From NCBI RefSeq assembly GCF_022354465.1, contig NZ_CP092361.1, forward strand, positions 496,001 through 560,000: a stretch of DNA of 64,000 nucleotides, given 5' to 3'. Source of the stretch: Wielerella bovis (GTDB lineage: Bacteria > Pseudomonadota > Gammaproteobacteria > Burkholderiales > Neisseriaceae). Position 1 is the stretch's first letter, and every line of letters begins with the position of its first letter. Shown piece by piece: positions 1-7,944 of the stretch. The notes beneath the pieces are model-generated. The model did not search any database. It was not told the origin of the DNA and worked only from the letters and a program-made list of their open reading frames with translations. The position numbers were made by a program, and so were the translations under genes.

Positions 1-617
1 AGCGAATGCCCCACATCATGCGTTACCATAATACTGGTGGAACGCAACGCTTTGGTTACGCGATGAATCAAATGCGCAATCACGCCCAAAGAAATCGGGT
101 CAAGCCCCGTAAACGGCTCGTCAAACAACATCAATTCAGGGTCAAGTGCAATCGTCCGCGCCAACGCCACTCGCCGCGCCATACCACCCGATAATTCCGC
201 TGGCATCAACTGTTCCACGCCACGCAAACCCACCGCATTCAATTTCAACAATACCAAATCACGCATCACATTTTCAGGCAGCTGGGTCAATTCACGCATG
301 GGAAACGCAATGTTTTCATATACATTCAAATCGGTAAACAACGCGCCTTGTTGGAATAACACGCCCATTGCACGGCGGTGTTCGTTCCAATCCTGTGCTG
401 AAAAAGTCGCCAAATCGCGCCCTTTAACCAAAATTGTGCCCGATGTTGGACGCAGTTGTCCCGTAATCAAGCGCATCATGGTGGTTTTACCGCTGCCTGA
501 ACCACCCATAATTGCCGTAAATCGTCCTTGCTCAATGGTAAAACTCACATTGTGCAAAATCGGACGGTCGCCATAAGCAAAAGCAACATTTTGAAATTCA
601 ATAAAAGGTGTGGTCAT
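1..617 (-). CDS. mlaF: MlaF, ATPase of the Mla phospholipid transporter (3' end off window)
   Basis: ATP-binding subunit of the MlaFEDB inner-membrane ABC transporter, which moves phospholipids between the outer and inner membranes to keep outer-membrane asymmetry. The reading frame starts at the ATG ending at 617 and leaves the window at base 1, giving about 205 codons. Visible motifs are Walker A GGSGSGKTT near residues 37-45, the Q-loop region GVLFQQGALF, signature LSGGMARR, Walker B LMLFDEP and the H-loop THD. The wording around the signature (KLNAVGLRG, then MPAELSGGMARRVALAR) is characteristic of MlaF rather than a generic ABC ATPase. The mlaEDCB genes would lie downstream, beyond the left edge. 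A DUS falls inside the gene (about 279-290). Confidence 0.93.
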   Translation of the reverse strand, partial: MTTPFIEFQNVAFAYGDRPILHNVSFTIEQGRFTAIMGGSGSGKTTMMRLITGQLRPTSGTILVKGRDLATFSAQDWNEHRRAMGVLFQQGALFTDLNVYENIAFPMRELTQLPENVMRDLVLLKLNAVGLRGVEQLMPAELSGGMARRVALARTIALDPELMLFDEPFTGLDPISLGVIAHLIHRVTKALRSTSIMVTHDVGHS

Positions 618-825
618 GGGAGCAGGTATGCAAAATGAAAAGGGGTATCTTATGCGCTCAAAAAAGGGAACGCAAGCCAAAGATTTTAGCTAAACATGAT
701 TTTACGCAAGCAGTAGATAAAATGATACAGATGAAAAAAACTCTTTGAGTCAAATGTGAACTCAAAGAGCTATTAAGTTGGTTATAACTAACCAAAGGAT
801 TTACGAAAGGATACATGATGAAATT

Positions 826-902
826 TGGCGCGGTGGACGGGGCTCGAACCCGCGACCACTGGCGTGACAGGCCAGTACTCTAACCAACTGAGCTACCACC
901 GC
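826..902 (-). tRNA. tRNA-Asp (GTC)
   Basis: Read on the minus strand the 77 bases fold as a cloverleaf: acceptor GCGGTGG pairs with CCACCGC, the D arm contains AGCTCAGTTGG, the anticodon loop CTGTCAC carries GTC, and the T arm has GGTTCGAGCC. The CCA end is encoded. It lies 36 bases upstream of nothing but the next tRNA, so Val and Asp tRNAs are probably cotranscribed leftwards. Confidence 0.95.
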
Positions 903-938
903 GCAAGAGCTATTTGATTTATCAAACGCCCAAAAAAA

Positions 939-1014
939 TGGTGGGTGATGACGGAGTCGAACCGCCGACATTCTGCTTGTAAGGCAGACGCTCTACCAAC
1001 TGAGCTAATCACCC
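939..1014 (-). tRNA. tRNA-Val (TAC)
   Basis: On the minus strand the 76 bases form a complete cloverleaf: acceptor GGGTGAT pairs with ATCACCC, the anticodon loop CTTACAA carries TAC, the T arm has GGTTCGACTCC, and CCA is encoded. It precedes tRNA-Asp by 36 bases in the same orientation. Confidence 0.95.
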
Positions 1015-1123
1015 GTTTTGTTTCGCGTTAGCTGCGAAAGACATTATTAAACCAAATTTAACTTAATTTAGCAAGTGTTATTTGTTAAATAAAATATAAA
1101 TACATGATAAAAATATAAATTAT

Positions 1124-1163
1124 TTTTTTCAGGCTGCCTATTTTAAAAAGGGCAGCCTGAAAA
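1124..1163. terminator. DUS inverted-repeat terminator
   Basis: TTTCAGGCTGCC and GGCAGCCTGAAA face each other across a short A/T loop, with T/A runs outside. The hairpin sits just downstream of the ribA-DUF1304 pair, where a terminator is expected. Paired DUS acting as terminators is a known neisserial arrangement. Confidence 0.75.
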
Positions 1164-1166
1164 CCA

Positions 1167-1559
1167 TTAGGCAAGCGATAAGCATAAAATACTCAACAAT
1201 GCTGGCACAGCTTGAAATGCAGCAATTTTGCGTTTTGCTGGATTGCTGTACGCTAAATATCCACCTGTAGCCATCGCGGTTATTAAGGACGCAAATAATA
1301 AACCATTGGCGATACCGTATACATACGCGCTATCGGTCATAAATAAATGCAAGAAAATAGCAATCGTTAAATTGGCTGCTAACGCTAAATTGTATATCGC
1401 TAAATTATTGAATATGGGTTTTAATGTGGCAATATCTTTTTCTCGAATACCGAAAATACGGCGAAAAGCGGCTTGCCCATATGCAGGTAGTTCTAAGAAA
1501 AAAATGCGGTAGTGCAACGCAGCAACGGCGATGGCAAATAGCAACGCAAGTATCAGCAT
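1167..1559 (-). CDS. DUF1304 family membrane protein
   Basis: Predicted 130-residue integral membrane protein with about four hydrophobic segments (residues 1-20, 48-70, 80-100 and 108-130). The pattern of LELPAYG near the N-terminus followed by F..NLAIYNLALA resembles the DUF1304 family, whose function is unknown. It starts two bases after the ribA stop codon, so it is almost certainly translated from the same transcript. A DUS-pair terminator follows. Nothing in the protein points to a riboflavin role, so any link to ribA is only by position. Confidence 0.75.
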   Translation of the reverse strand: MLILALLFAIAVAALHYRIFFLELPAYGQAAFRRIFGIREKDIATLKPIFNNLAIYNLALAANLTIAIFLHLFMTDSAYVYGIANGLLFASLITAMATGGYLAYSNPAKRKIAAFQAVPALLSILCLSLA

Positions 1560-1561
1560 AT

Positions 1562-2161
1562 TTAGTCTTTCAAAAAATGGTTGAGTTTGAGGGCTTTGAT
1601 GTGAAGATACCCTTCGTTTTCAGGGTTTTTTCCCACTTTTAACGGTACGCGTTCGGCAATTTCAATACCACTATCACGCATTGTTTGGATTTTTTCGGGA
1701 TTATTCGTTAGCAAACGTACTGATTGTACGCCCAAGTGGTCGTAAATATGTTTGGCGATGCTGAAATCGCGTGCATCAATGGGTAAACCCAGTGCAAGAT
1801 TGGCTTCTACTGTATCCATGCCTTCATCTTGCAGACGGTAAGCGCGAATTTTGTTAATTAAACCAATGCCGCGTCCTTCTTGGCGCAAATAGACAATCAC
1901 GCCTCGTCCTGCTTGTTGTACCGCTTGCATGGCTGCTTGAAGCTGTGGGCCACAATCACATTTTTGCGAAAATAGCGCATCGCCTGTTAAACACTCGCTG
2001 TGAATACGCGATAATACGGGTTCAGCGCCTGCCACTTGACCCATAACCAGCGCGACGTGTTCTTGTCCTGTGCGTGAATCTTCAAAACCATGCATTTGAA
2101 ACACGCCATATTCGGTTGGCAGGCGACAGGAAGTAATGTGTGTAATTGGATTGTTTATCAT
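1562..2161 (-). CDS. ribA: GTP cyclohydrolase II
   Basis: Catalyses the first committed step of riboflavin synthesis: GTP to 2,5-diamino-6-ribosylamino-4(3H)-pyrimidinone 5'-phosphate, formate and pyrophosphate. The 199-residue length is that of stand-alone RibA, not a RibBA fusion. Zinc-binding cysteines are seen in HSECLTGDALFSQKCDCGPQL (residues about 54-74), and the substrate/catalytic motif RQEGRGIG follows near 93-100. GTP contacts are expected in the VEANLALG and LLTNNPEK segments, both present. It is the first gene of a two-gene unit with the DUF1304 gene. A DUS lies upstream (about 2209-2221). Confidence 0.95.
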   Translation of the reverse strand: MINNPITHITSCRLPTEYGVFQMHGFEDSRTGQEHVALVMGQVAGAEPVLSRIHSECLTGDALFSQKCDCGPQLQAAMQAVQQAGRGVIVYLRQEGRGIGLINKIRAYRLQDEGMDTVEANLALGLPIDARDFSIAKHIYDHLGVQSVRLLTNNPEKIQTMRDSGIEIAERVPLKVGKNPENEGYLHIKALKLNHFLKD

Positions 2162-2257
2162 TTTGATTTTTCTAAAAATATATTGAATTTCGTATAAAAT
2201 TGGCTTTCAGGCTGCCTGAAAATATTTAAAATAGTGTTTTTTATTTGGGAAACAATT

Positions 2258-2980
2258 ATGCCCTTTACCCTTGCTCACCCAGCAGCTGTGTTGCCTTGGG
2301 CGCGTTGCTCAAAATGCCATTTTCCTGCGCTGATTTTAGGCAGTTTGTCGCCTGATTTTGTTTATTTTTTAGGTGGACAAGCATCTTTTTCTATTGGGCA
2401 TACATTTTGGGGAGTGTGGTTAATTAATTTACCATTATGCTTTGTTTTCTACGCGATTTATAAAGCCATTTGGCATGATGTATTGCGCGATTATTTACCC
2501 ACTATCATCAATATTGCGCCACGCCACCCAGCTTTTTCAGGCAGCCTGAACACACGATTTTGGCGTTTTAGCACATCTGCATTGATTGGCATGATAACTC
2601 ATCTTTTTTTGGATGAGTTTACCCATCAAACAGGTTATTTTGTCGCACAATTCTCAATTTTAAGCGAACATATTGGTATTTTTCCCTTATTTAAATGGTT
2701 GCAATATGGCTGTGGTGTGTTTGGTTTAGTAATTTGCGGCGTGTATATTTTGCTTGCTGCCAAATATGCACCGCATATTTCCCCTGTTTCTACGCAAGAA
2801 AAAATACAATTTTGGCTAATTTGCATATTAAACAGTTTGCTTTTGCTCATTATTTGGCAAATCATACAAGCTATTACTTGGAACAATGTGGCGACTTGGA
2901 TTATTCGTGGTGTGGATTGTACGATAATTGCGTTTACGTTTCAGGCTGTGTTACAGAAATATCGCGCAAAATACAACTAA
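2258..2980 (+). CDS. DUF4184 family membrane protein
   Basis: A 240-residue multi-spanning membrane protein. The N-terminus MPFTLAHPAAVLPWARCSK followed by PALILGSLSPDF and a conserved GHTFWG fits DUF4184, a family of unknown function. His and Asp residues in the loops (HP, SPDF, GH, THLFLDEFTH) recall metal-dependent membrane hydrolases, but that is only inference. An upstream in-frame GTG at 2234 exists. The ATG at 2258 was chosen because GGGA precedes it at normal spacing and because the family starts at this MPFTL motif. It is transcribed alone, divergently from ribA. Confidence 0.8.
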   Translation: MPFTLAHPAAVLPWARCSKCHFPALILGSLSPDFVYFLGGQASFSIGHTFWGVWLINLPLCFVFYAIYKAIWHDVLRDYLPTIINIAPRHPAFSGSLNTRFWRFSTSALIGMITHLFLDEFTHQTGYFVAQFSILSEHIGIFPLFKWLQYGCGVFGLVICGVYILLAAKYAPHISPVSTQEKIQFWLICILNSLLLLIIWQIIQAITWNNVATWIIRGVDCTIIAFTFQAVLQKYRAKYN

Positions 2981-3107
2981 TTTTTATTTGACAATAGTAT
3001 GCGTATAGAACACTACTTGTTGCACTATTTCAAATCATTAAATTATTTTAGGATTTGATGCAAATAAGTTGCATCTCACCTATGCTAAAAGGCAGCCTGA
3101 AACTTTG

Positions 3108-3210
3108 TATAGTGGATTCACTAAATCAGGACAAGGCGACAGCGACTGCCGTGTACACATAGTACATAAGGGAGCTGGCAACGCTGTACTGGTTTAGTGA
3201 ATTCACTATA
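3108..3210. repeat. Correia/NEMIS-like miniature element (family A)
   Basis: A 103-bp element begins TATAGTGGATTCA and ends TGAATTCACTATA, so its ends are inverted repeats. Inside, AGGACAAGGCGACAGC lies at one end and GGCAACGCTGTACTGG at the other, around a central GTGTACACATAGTAC. The layout and sequence match neisserial Correia (NEMIS) elements, which target TA dinucleotides. It is one of about twelve copies in the window. Confidence 0.85.
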
Positions 3211-3373
3211 AAACTCAAAATTGTAGGTCGAGTTTTTGAATCCGATATTTCTTATATGGAACAATTATTTGTTTTGATTTGAAACGTCGGATACGGGTAT
3301 CTGACCTACGCGTTTTCAGGCAGTCTGAATAGGTTTTGCAAAGGGGTTAGCCTGAAATAAAGTTACGCTTCAC

Positions 3374-3479
3374 TATAGTCGTTTCAAATACAAATAGTAC
3401 AGCGTTGCCAACGCCCTTATGTACTAGATGTACACGGCGGTCGTTGTCGCCTTGTACGTGTTAATTTGAAACGACTATA
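3374..3479. repeat. Family A miniature element overlapping a gene's 3' end
   Basis: A 106-bp copy with ends of the second subtype (TATAGTCGTTTCAAA, and its complement at 3465-3479). The internal GTACAGCGTTGCC and GCCTTGTAC segments are conserved. Its right end runs into the GAF-protein gene and supplies that gene's last five codons and stop. Confidence 0.85.
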
Positions 3480-4069
3480 CATTCGCGCAACACGGGTAAT
3501 ACGCCCAATGCCAGCCCTACCCAATCTGCCAAAGCGTTTTCCGATAATGCCACCTTGCTCTCAATATGCAACACGCCGTACACAATGCCGTCTTCGCCAC
3601 AAATCGGCAAACTGGCTTGACTAACGGTGCGACGATTATGCTCGCCCCGAAGTTCGCCAATTTGTAGCCATTTTTCCACATTGTCTGCGATATTTGCCCA
3701 GCCTGAATGCGCCGTTCGTGCGGCTAAATATTGCCATGCGCTGTCTTCGTGAGTGGATAATTCGGTTTCAATCGGTACGCCTATTTGCGCCACGCGAATC
3801 AAATTGCCATTTTCAGGCTGCGCATAAATGATGGCAGTTTGTATTTCTTTTTGACGTGAATAAATGGAATCCAACGCCATAAATAATTGTTTTAGAGTAT
3901 TAATCTGATTTGAAATATGTTCAGGCAGCCCATCGTGTTGCACAATCGCATTATCAATGTGGGCACGACCTTGTGCCAGCACCGTTTGTGTCGCTGCGCG
4001 AGCAACGGCAATTTCATCATGATTGAGCTTCAAGGCTTGGGTTTGTAAATAATCTTTAATTTGTTTCAT
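3461..4069 (-). CDS. GAF-domain protein with transposon-derived C-terminus
   Basis: A 202-residue soluble protein. Residues about 60-190 have the alternating pattern of a GAF sensor domain: AIIYAQPENGNLIRVAQIG, then VSQASLPICGEDGIVYGVLHIES, then a closing helix. No output domain is visible, so it is either a small-ligand sensor or a free GAF protein. Ligand and partner are unknown. The last residues (IVVSN) and the stop codon are encoded by the end of the miniature element at 3374-3479, so the native C-terminus was altered by insertion. The start has no strong competitor. It lies downstream of DUF554 but separated from it by a DUS-pair terminator. Confidence 0.75.
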   Translation of the reverse strand: MKQIKDYLQTQALKLNHDEIAVARAATQTVLAQGRAHIDNAIVQHDGLPEHISNQINTLKQLFMALDSIYSRQKEIQTAIIYAQPENGNLIRVAQIGVPIETELSTHEDSAWQYLAARTAHSGWANIADNVEKWLQIGELRGEHNRRTVSQASLPICGEDGIVYGVLHIESKVALSENALADWVGLALGVLPVLRECIVVSN

Positions 4070-4082
4070 AATTAGGTCATTA

Positions 4083-4112
4083 GGGCAGCCTGAAAAGTAT
4101 TTTTTCAGGCTG
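4083..4112. terminator. DUS inverted-repeat terminator
   Basis: GGCAGCCTGAAAA faces TTTTTTCAGGCTGC across a very short loop, downstream of the DUF554 gene. A lone family A end (TTGAACCGACTATA, about 4122-4135) lies between this hairpin and the DUF554 stop codon. Confidence 0.7.
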
Positions 4113-4148
4113 CTTATTGGGTTGAACCGACTATAAATGGTTCATCAT

Positions 4149-4874
4149 TTAATTAGCAATAAATGTGTGCCATAAATAAGATGTCGGCATAATCAAAAAC
4201 AAAGTCGGAATCATATTGGCAACGGGAAACGATTTTATTCCCATAATCCGCAAGCCTGTGGCAAGCATAATCAAACCACCTGCTGCGTAAAAATCGGCAC
4301 GCATATCGGGCGTGGTCAGTGGCACAATCAGTGTGGCAAGGAAAAATAAACTCAACTGAACGCTTAATTGTGGTACGACAATCGTAGAAACCGCCATGCC
4401 TAAACTAATTGCAAAAATGCCTGCGGTAAAAAAATCCAAAATGGTTTTGATGTATAAAATGGACGGGTCGCCTGTCATGCCTTCGTGCATGGAGCCGAAT
4501 ATGCCTGTGCCACTGATGCAAAACAACACTACCAAGGCGACATATTTGTCTAAAAATTCTTCGTGCGATAAGCCTTCTGACGGAAATACTTTATTAACTA
4601 TGCCGCGTACGCTGCCTGCCAGTTTGTTCAAACGGGTTTCTAAATGTAACAATTCGCCAATAATCAAACCAAATACGGAAGCCAGCACAACGGCGGCAAA
4701 ATATTTGACATTCGGTAAGCTGACAATGCCTAAACCCATTGATGCCAAACCAAAAAATGGAATCAAGCCTGTGCGGATGCGTTCGGGGATTTTGTCGCCA
4801 AAAAATGCGCCAAGTATGCCGCCCAATGCAATGGCGGCGGCATTGATAAAAGGGCCAATGGGGAAATGTTGCAT
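4149..4874 (-). CDS. DUF554 family membrane protein (YqgA-like)
   Basis: A 241-residue polytopic membrane protein with about seven hydrophobic segments. The N-terminal GPFINAAAIALGGILGAFFGDKIP and the internal GELLHLE motif are typical of DUF554/YqgA, a family of unknown function often suspected of transport. An upstream in-frame start adds five residues. The ATG at 4874 was preferred because AAGGA lies seven bases upstream of it. A DUS pair lies on both sides, so it is probably monocistronic. Confidence 0.85.
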   Translation of the reverse strand: MQHFPIGPFINAAAIALGGILGAFFGDKIPERIRTGLIPFFGLASMGLGIVSLPNVKYFAAVVLASVFGLIIGELLHLETRLNKLAGSVRGIVNKVFPSEGLSHEEFLDKYVALVVLFCISGTGIFGSMHEGMTGDPSILYIKTILDFFTAGIFAISLGMAVSTIVVPQLSVQLSLFFLATLIVPLTTPDMRADFYAAGGLIMLATGLRIMGIKSFPVANMIPTLFLIMPTSYLWHTFIAN

Positions 4875-4898
4875 GGTTTTCCTTGTCAATGGAATGGG

Positions 4899-4933
4899 TT
4901 TCAGGCTGCCTTTTGTACAAAAGCAGCCTGAAA
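4899..4933. terminator. DUS inverted-repeat terminator
   Basis: TTTCAGGCTGCCTTTTG faces CAAAAGCAGCCTGAAAA, a stem that extends beyond the DUS itself. It lies between the dgt stop and the DUF554 start. Confidence 0.75.
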
Positions 4934-5057
4934 ATTAGGCTGAAACATACCTGATTTATGACTACATGGCAACAATCAATCTAGCAAAAACTGACTATCG
5001 TGAATAGACAATAGTGCCTTTTCAGGCTGCCTTTTACTATATAAATCAATGTTTATC

Positions 5058-6404
5058 TTATAAAATATTCACACCCGATAATTCTCGTGCGGTTTTGGCG
5101 GCGTAATTATCGGTCATGCCACCAACATAATCCAATACTTTCATATAAGCCAAATACAAGCCATCTTCGCGTTTGATTTCGGCTGGATTGAGTAATTCTA
5201 ATGCCAATGATTGATGTACATTAAGGCTGCCTGAAACCACATATTCATGAACACTCGGCACCAATAAATCCAATAATGAACCCAAACAAGGGAATGCTGC
5301 CAATTCGTACATCAATTTGCTGCGATGACGAAACACGCGCTCACGAGCCAGATTTTTGGCGTTGTTCAGCGTTTCTTGTACATGCGTTGGGGTGCAACTG
5401 AGCAAATCTTTTTCACAAAATTCGCCGTTGAGTAAATCGGTTTCGTGTTGAATAAAAGTGTGGGCAATACTTTCTATCGCTTGTCCAATCGCATAACCGC
5501 GCATCATGGCGATTTTGTCGCGCGGATTGCTGACTTGGCGATGTTCTGGTTTAGCAAGTGGCGCGAGTACATCGGATACGGTTTCGTAATCCAATAATTC
5601 CAAGTCAATCGCGTCTTCCAAATCCATCAGCGCGTAACAAATATCGTCCGCTGCTTCCATTAAATACGATAAGGGATGACGCGCCCAACAATCGCCTTGC
5701 TTTTCAGGCAGCCCTAAATTGTGGGCAATGTGGCGAATATAGGGCAATTCTGCTTGATAAATATTGAATTTGCGCCGTCCATAATCTGGGTGGCTACTTG
5801 TCCACGGATATTTTAACAATGCGCCGATGGAAGCTGCGGTCAAACGCATACCGCCTTGTTCGGCATACATTTCCAAACTGGCGACTTGGCGCAAACTGTG
5901 TGCATTACCTTCGTATGTTTGAATATCGTTGATGTGTTCGCGCGATAAATTTTGCAGATATTTTTGATGTGCTGCATCACGAAACCATTGGCGCAAAGCA
6001 TCTTCGCCTGTGTGTCCAAACGGTGGATTGCCGACATCGTGCGCCAAACACGCCACTTGTACCACCATGCCAAAATCGTCCACTTGCGTATGCGCGGGCA
6101 AACGTTGATTGGCTGCCAACATACCGCCGACTTTGCGCCCCAAACTGCGCCCTACACTGGCAACTTCTACGCTGTGCGTCAAACGATTGTGGGTGTGGTC
6201 ATTTTTGGCAAGTGGGTGGACTTGAGTTTTGCGTCCCAAACGGCGAAAGGCGTGCGAAAACACCAAGCGGTCGTAATCCACATGAAACGGCGTGCGATAC
6301 GCATCGTGGGATATGGACGGCGGCATTGCCACAATATCACGCTGCTCGTTGATTTGAAAACGGGTGGTGGACATTAATTGTGTCCAATTCATCAGCGTAG
6401 CCAT
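5058..6404 (-). CDS. dgt: dGTP triphosphohydrolase
   Basis: HD-superfamily enzyme that hydrolyses dGTP (and often other dNTPs) to deoxynucleoside and triphosphate, affecting dNTP pools. The 448-residue protein has the metal-binding histidines and HD pair in RLTHSVEVASVGRSLG (about residues 70-85) and CLAHDVGNPPFGHTGEDAL (about 112-130), plus the downstream DICYALMDLEDA segment carrying another metal ligand. A TTG start two codons upstream is possible, but AAGGA sits seven bases before the ATG at 6404. A DUS near the C-terminus encodes part of VVSGSLNVHQSL. The first gene to its left is separated by a terminator. Confidence 0.93.
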   Translation of the reverse strand: MATLMNWTQLMSTTRFQINEQRDIVAMPPSISHDAYRTPFHVDYDRLVFSHAFRRLGRKTQVHPLAKNDHTHNRLTHSVEVASVGRSLGRKVGGMLAANQRLPAHTQVDDFGMVVQVACLAHDVGNPPFGHTGEDALRQWFRDAAHQKYLQNLSREHINDIQTYEGNAHSLRQVASLEMYAEQGGMRLTAASIGALLKYPWTSSHPDYGRRKFNIYQAELPYIRHIAHNLGLPEKQGDCWARHPLSYLMEAADDICYALMDLEDAIDLELLDYETVSDVLAPLAKPEHRQVSNPRDKIAMMRGYAIGQAIESIAHTFIQHETDLLNGEFCEKDLLSCTPTHVQETLNNAKNLARERVFRHRSKLMYELAAFPCLGSLLDLLVPSVHEYVVSGSLNVHQSLALELLNPAEIKREDGLYLAYMKVLDYVGGMTDNYAAKTARELSGVNIL

Positions 6405-6440
6405 AATCAATTCCTTGTATTTTGTTTATTTTCAGGCTGC

Positions 6441-6584
6441 CTATTTATTATGATGCAGCCTGAAAACCAGTTCAGCCACTTGTTGTTTACTTAAATCGCT
6501 TAATGGAATGTCTCGTTCGGGCAGACTGATGCCGCCTGCGTTGGCGTGGTTTTGTGCGTGGCGGATAAAATAGATGGTTTTCAT
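6441..6584 (-). pseudogene. 5' fragment of a histidine phosphatase gene, copy 1
   Basis: A 47-codon frame starts MKTIYFIRHAQNHANAGGIS and continues LPERDIPLSDL. This is the N-terminus of the histidine phosphatase (phosphoglycerate mutase) superfamily, with the RHA/RHG catalytic histidine at residue 9. Homology stops exactly at a DUS (coding VFRL) and the frame ends a few codons later in a DUS-pair hairpin (6430-6466). Family members are about 150-200 residues, so the fragment is non-functional as an enzyme. A good AAAGGA ribosome site precedes it. A second copy lies at 7133-7300. Confidence 0.8.
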
Positions 6585-6612
6585 GATTTTTTCCTTTCAG
6601 GCTGCCTGACAA

Positions 6613-7149
6613 TTATTCTTCCAATACTTCCACCGACATTCCTGCGACATTTTTGTGAACGGATAATTTAACATTGGAATTACGCTTGATTTGATAACAT
6701 TGCCCCCAAGTTACGCGGAAAGAATGCCCAATTAATTCAGCCATTTCGCTTTGTTCAATCCACGTTTTACAGATGCGCCCCCTGCTTCCACTAATATGGA
6801 CACCACCCATTTTTGCAGCAACAATACGTTCTGGTGCAAAAGAAATCGCTATCGCAAATATTAAAGTTACCCAACCTGTCATGCCAAATAGCACACTCAA
6901 AAAACCTACAATAAGCATAAATAAAGGGCTGCGATGTTCTGTGTCCAAAATCCCATATTCATCTATAACATCATTTTCAACTTGAAATAACAAGCCAAAT
7001 AAGCACGTTAATATGGAAGCTACACCCCAAATGCGTAAAGGCTGTGTTTCATGTGCCACGCCTATTCCATCACCATACCAAATGGCAAACGGTAACATCC
7101 CACCAATAAAAATCCAAATCATCAGCCAAAGTCTAGAAATGCGGAACAT
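6613..7149 (-). CDS. Membrane protein of unknown function
   Basis: A 178-residue protein with four predicted membrane spans in the first ~115 residues (IWIFIGGMLPFAIWY, IWGVASILTCLFGLLF, LFMLIVGFLSVLFGM, WVTLIFAIAISFA). A short soluble C-terminal part may be a PH-like beta fold. The longer open frame starts at 7191, but AAAGGA lies seven bases before the ATG at 7149 and the upstream codons are DUS sequence. Its start overlaps the end of the broken phosphatase fragment by 17 bases. Its neighbour at 7335-7916 is another small membrane protein with a similar spans-then-soluble layout. I do not recognise a named family. Confidence 0.65.
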   Translation of the reverse strand: MFRISRLWLMIWIFIGGMLPFAIWYGDGIGVAHETQPLRIWGVASILTCLFGLLFQVENDVIDEYGILDTEHRSPLFMLIVGFLSVLFGMTGWVTLIFAIAISFAPERIVAAKMGGVHISGSRGRICKTWIEQSEMAELIGHSFRVTWGQCYQIKRNSNVKLSVHKNVAGMSVEVLEE

Positions 7150-7300
7150 GATTATCCTTTGTTTTTTCAGGCAGCCTGAAAACCAGTTCAACAGCTTGTT
7201 GTTTGCCCAAATCGCTTAATGGAATGTCGCGTTCGGGCAGACTGATGCCGCCTGCGTTGGCTAGACTTTGTGCATGGCGGATAAAATAGATGGTTTTCAT
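7133..7300 (-). pseudogene. 5' fragment of a histidine phosphatase gene, copy 2
   Basis: A 55-codon frame starts MKTIYFIRHAQSLANAGGIS and is nearly identical to the fragment at 6441-6584 for about 40 codons, including the upstream AAAAAATC spacer and AAAGGA. Homology again ends at a DUS (VFRLPE), after which the frame reads through the start region of the next gene to a stop at 7133. Both copies are truncated at the same point. Confidence 0.8.
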
Positions 7301-7334
7301 GATTTTTTCCTTTCAGGCTGCCTGAAAAATCAAG

Positions 7335-7916
7335 CTATTCACGCCGTAAATGTCCCAATATTTCTACTGCGCCCGTTTCAAACAAAAAATCTTCCCAATC
7401 CGCACACAATGTATTATCCACGCGAATAGGGAATTGGCGATTTTCGCGTTTAACCCATAATGCGGGTGTAATATCCCTGTTATGGAGAATGTAGTAAAAC
7501 GTGCATTTTGCACGCGAAAAAACATATTTTTTCCGCCCTAAAACACCATACATCACAATTCTGTCCGCGTAAACATCAGCAAATTTGCGTGTACTTAAAC
7601 CAAACCACCAACTTTCGGTGAGCCACAACCAAAATAATCCAAATAAAATCCATGCCGACCAATGAGTTAATCCCAACATCACACAAATTGCAGCGTAAAC
7701 CATTCCGAAGATACCGCCCGCGGCAATCGCAGCAATCGGCATAAAAATAGCCGCCCAAATAGAAATCAGATAACGCCGTCCACCATTGGCTAATGGAACC
7801 ACATGACGCGGTTTATTGCTCGGCAATTCAAACAACGCGATTGAAGCAGTAGAATTGGGACGATGCGACTGCTTATAACGCGGTTTACGGTGTTTTTTTG
7901 CAGAATATTTGGGCAT
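7335..7916 (-). CDS. Membrane protein of unknown function, possible PH-like C-domain
   Basis: A 193-residue protein with a very basic N-terminus (MPKYSAKKHRKPRYKQSHR), two membrane spans at about residues 50-95 (ISIWAAIFMPIAAIAAGGIF and LTHWSAWILFGLFWLW), then a soluble domain. That domain contains DRIVMYGVLGRKKYVFSRA, a pattern seen in bacterial PH domains, and would face the cytoplasm. The family is not recognised with confidence. It is the first of the two small membrane genes separated by the second phosphatase fragment. The DUS at 7928 follows rsmI rather than preceding this gene, so it probably shares a transcript with rsmI. Confidence 0.65.
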   Translation of the reverse strand: MPKYSAKKHRKPRYKQSHRPNSTASIALFELPSNKPRHVVPLANGGRRYLISIWAAIFMPIAAIAAGGIFGMVYAAICVMLGLTHWSAWILFGLFWLWLTESWWFGLSTRKFADVYADRIVMYGVLGRKKYVFSRAKCTFYYILHNRDITPALWVKRENRQFPIRVDNTLCADWEDFLFETGAVEILGHLRRE

Positions 7917-7944
7917 ATTTTTGACCTTTCAGGCAGCCTGAAAG

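Noticed and set aside
2635..2991. Short frames overlapping the DUF4184 gene
   Set aside because: No ribosome site or domain; inside a convincing gene.
4594..4938. Frames of 108 and 180 codons overlapping the DUF554 gene
   Set aside because: Alternate-frame shadows; the DUF554 product has clear membrane spans and family motifs.
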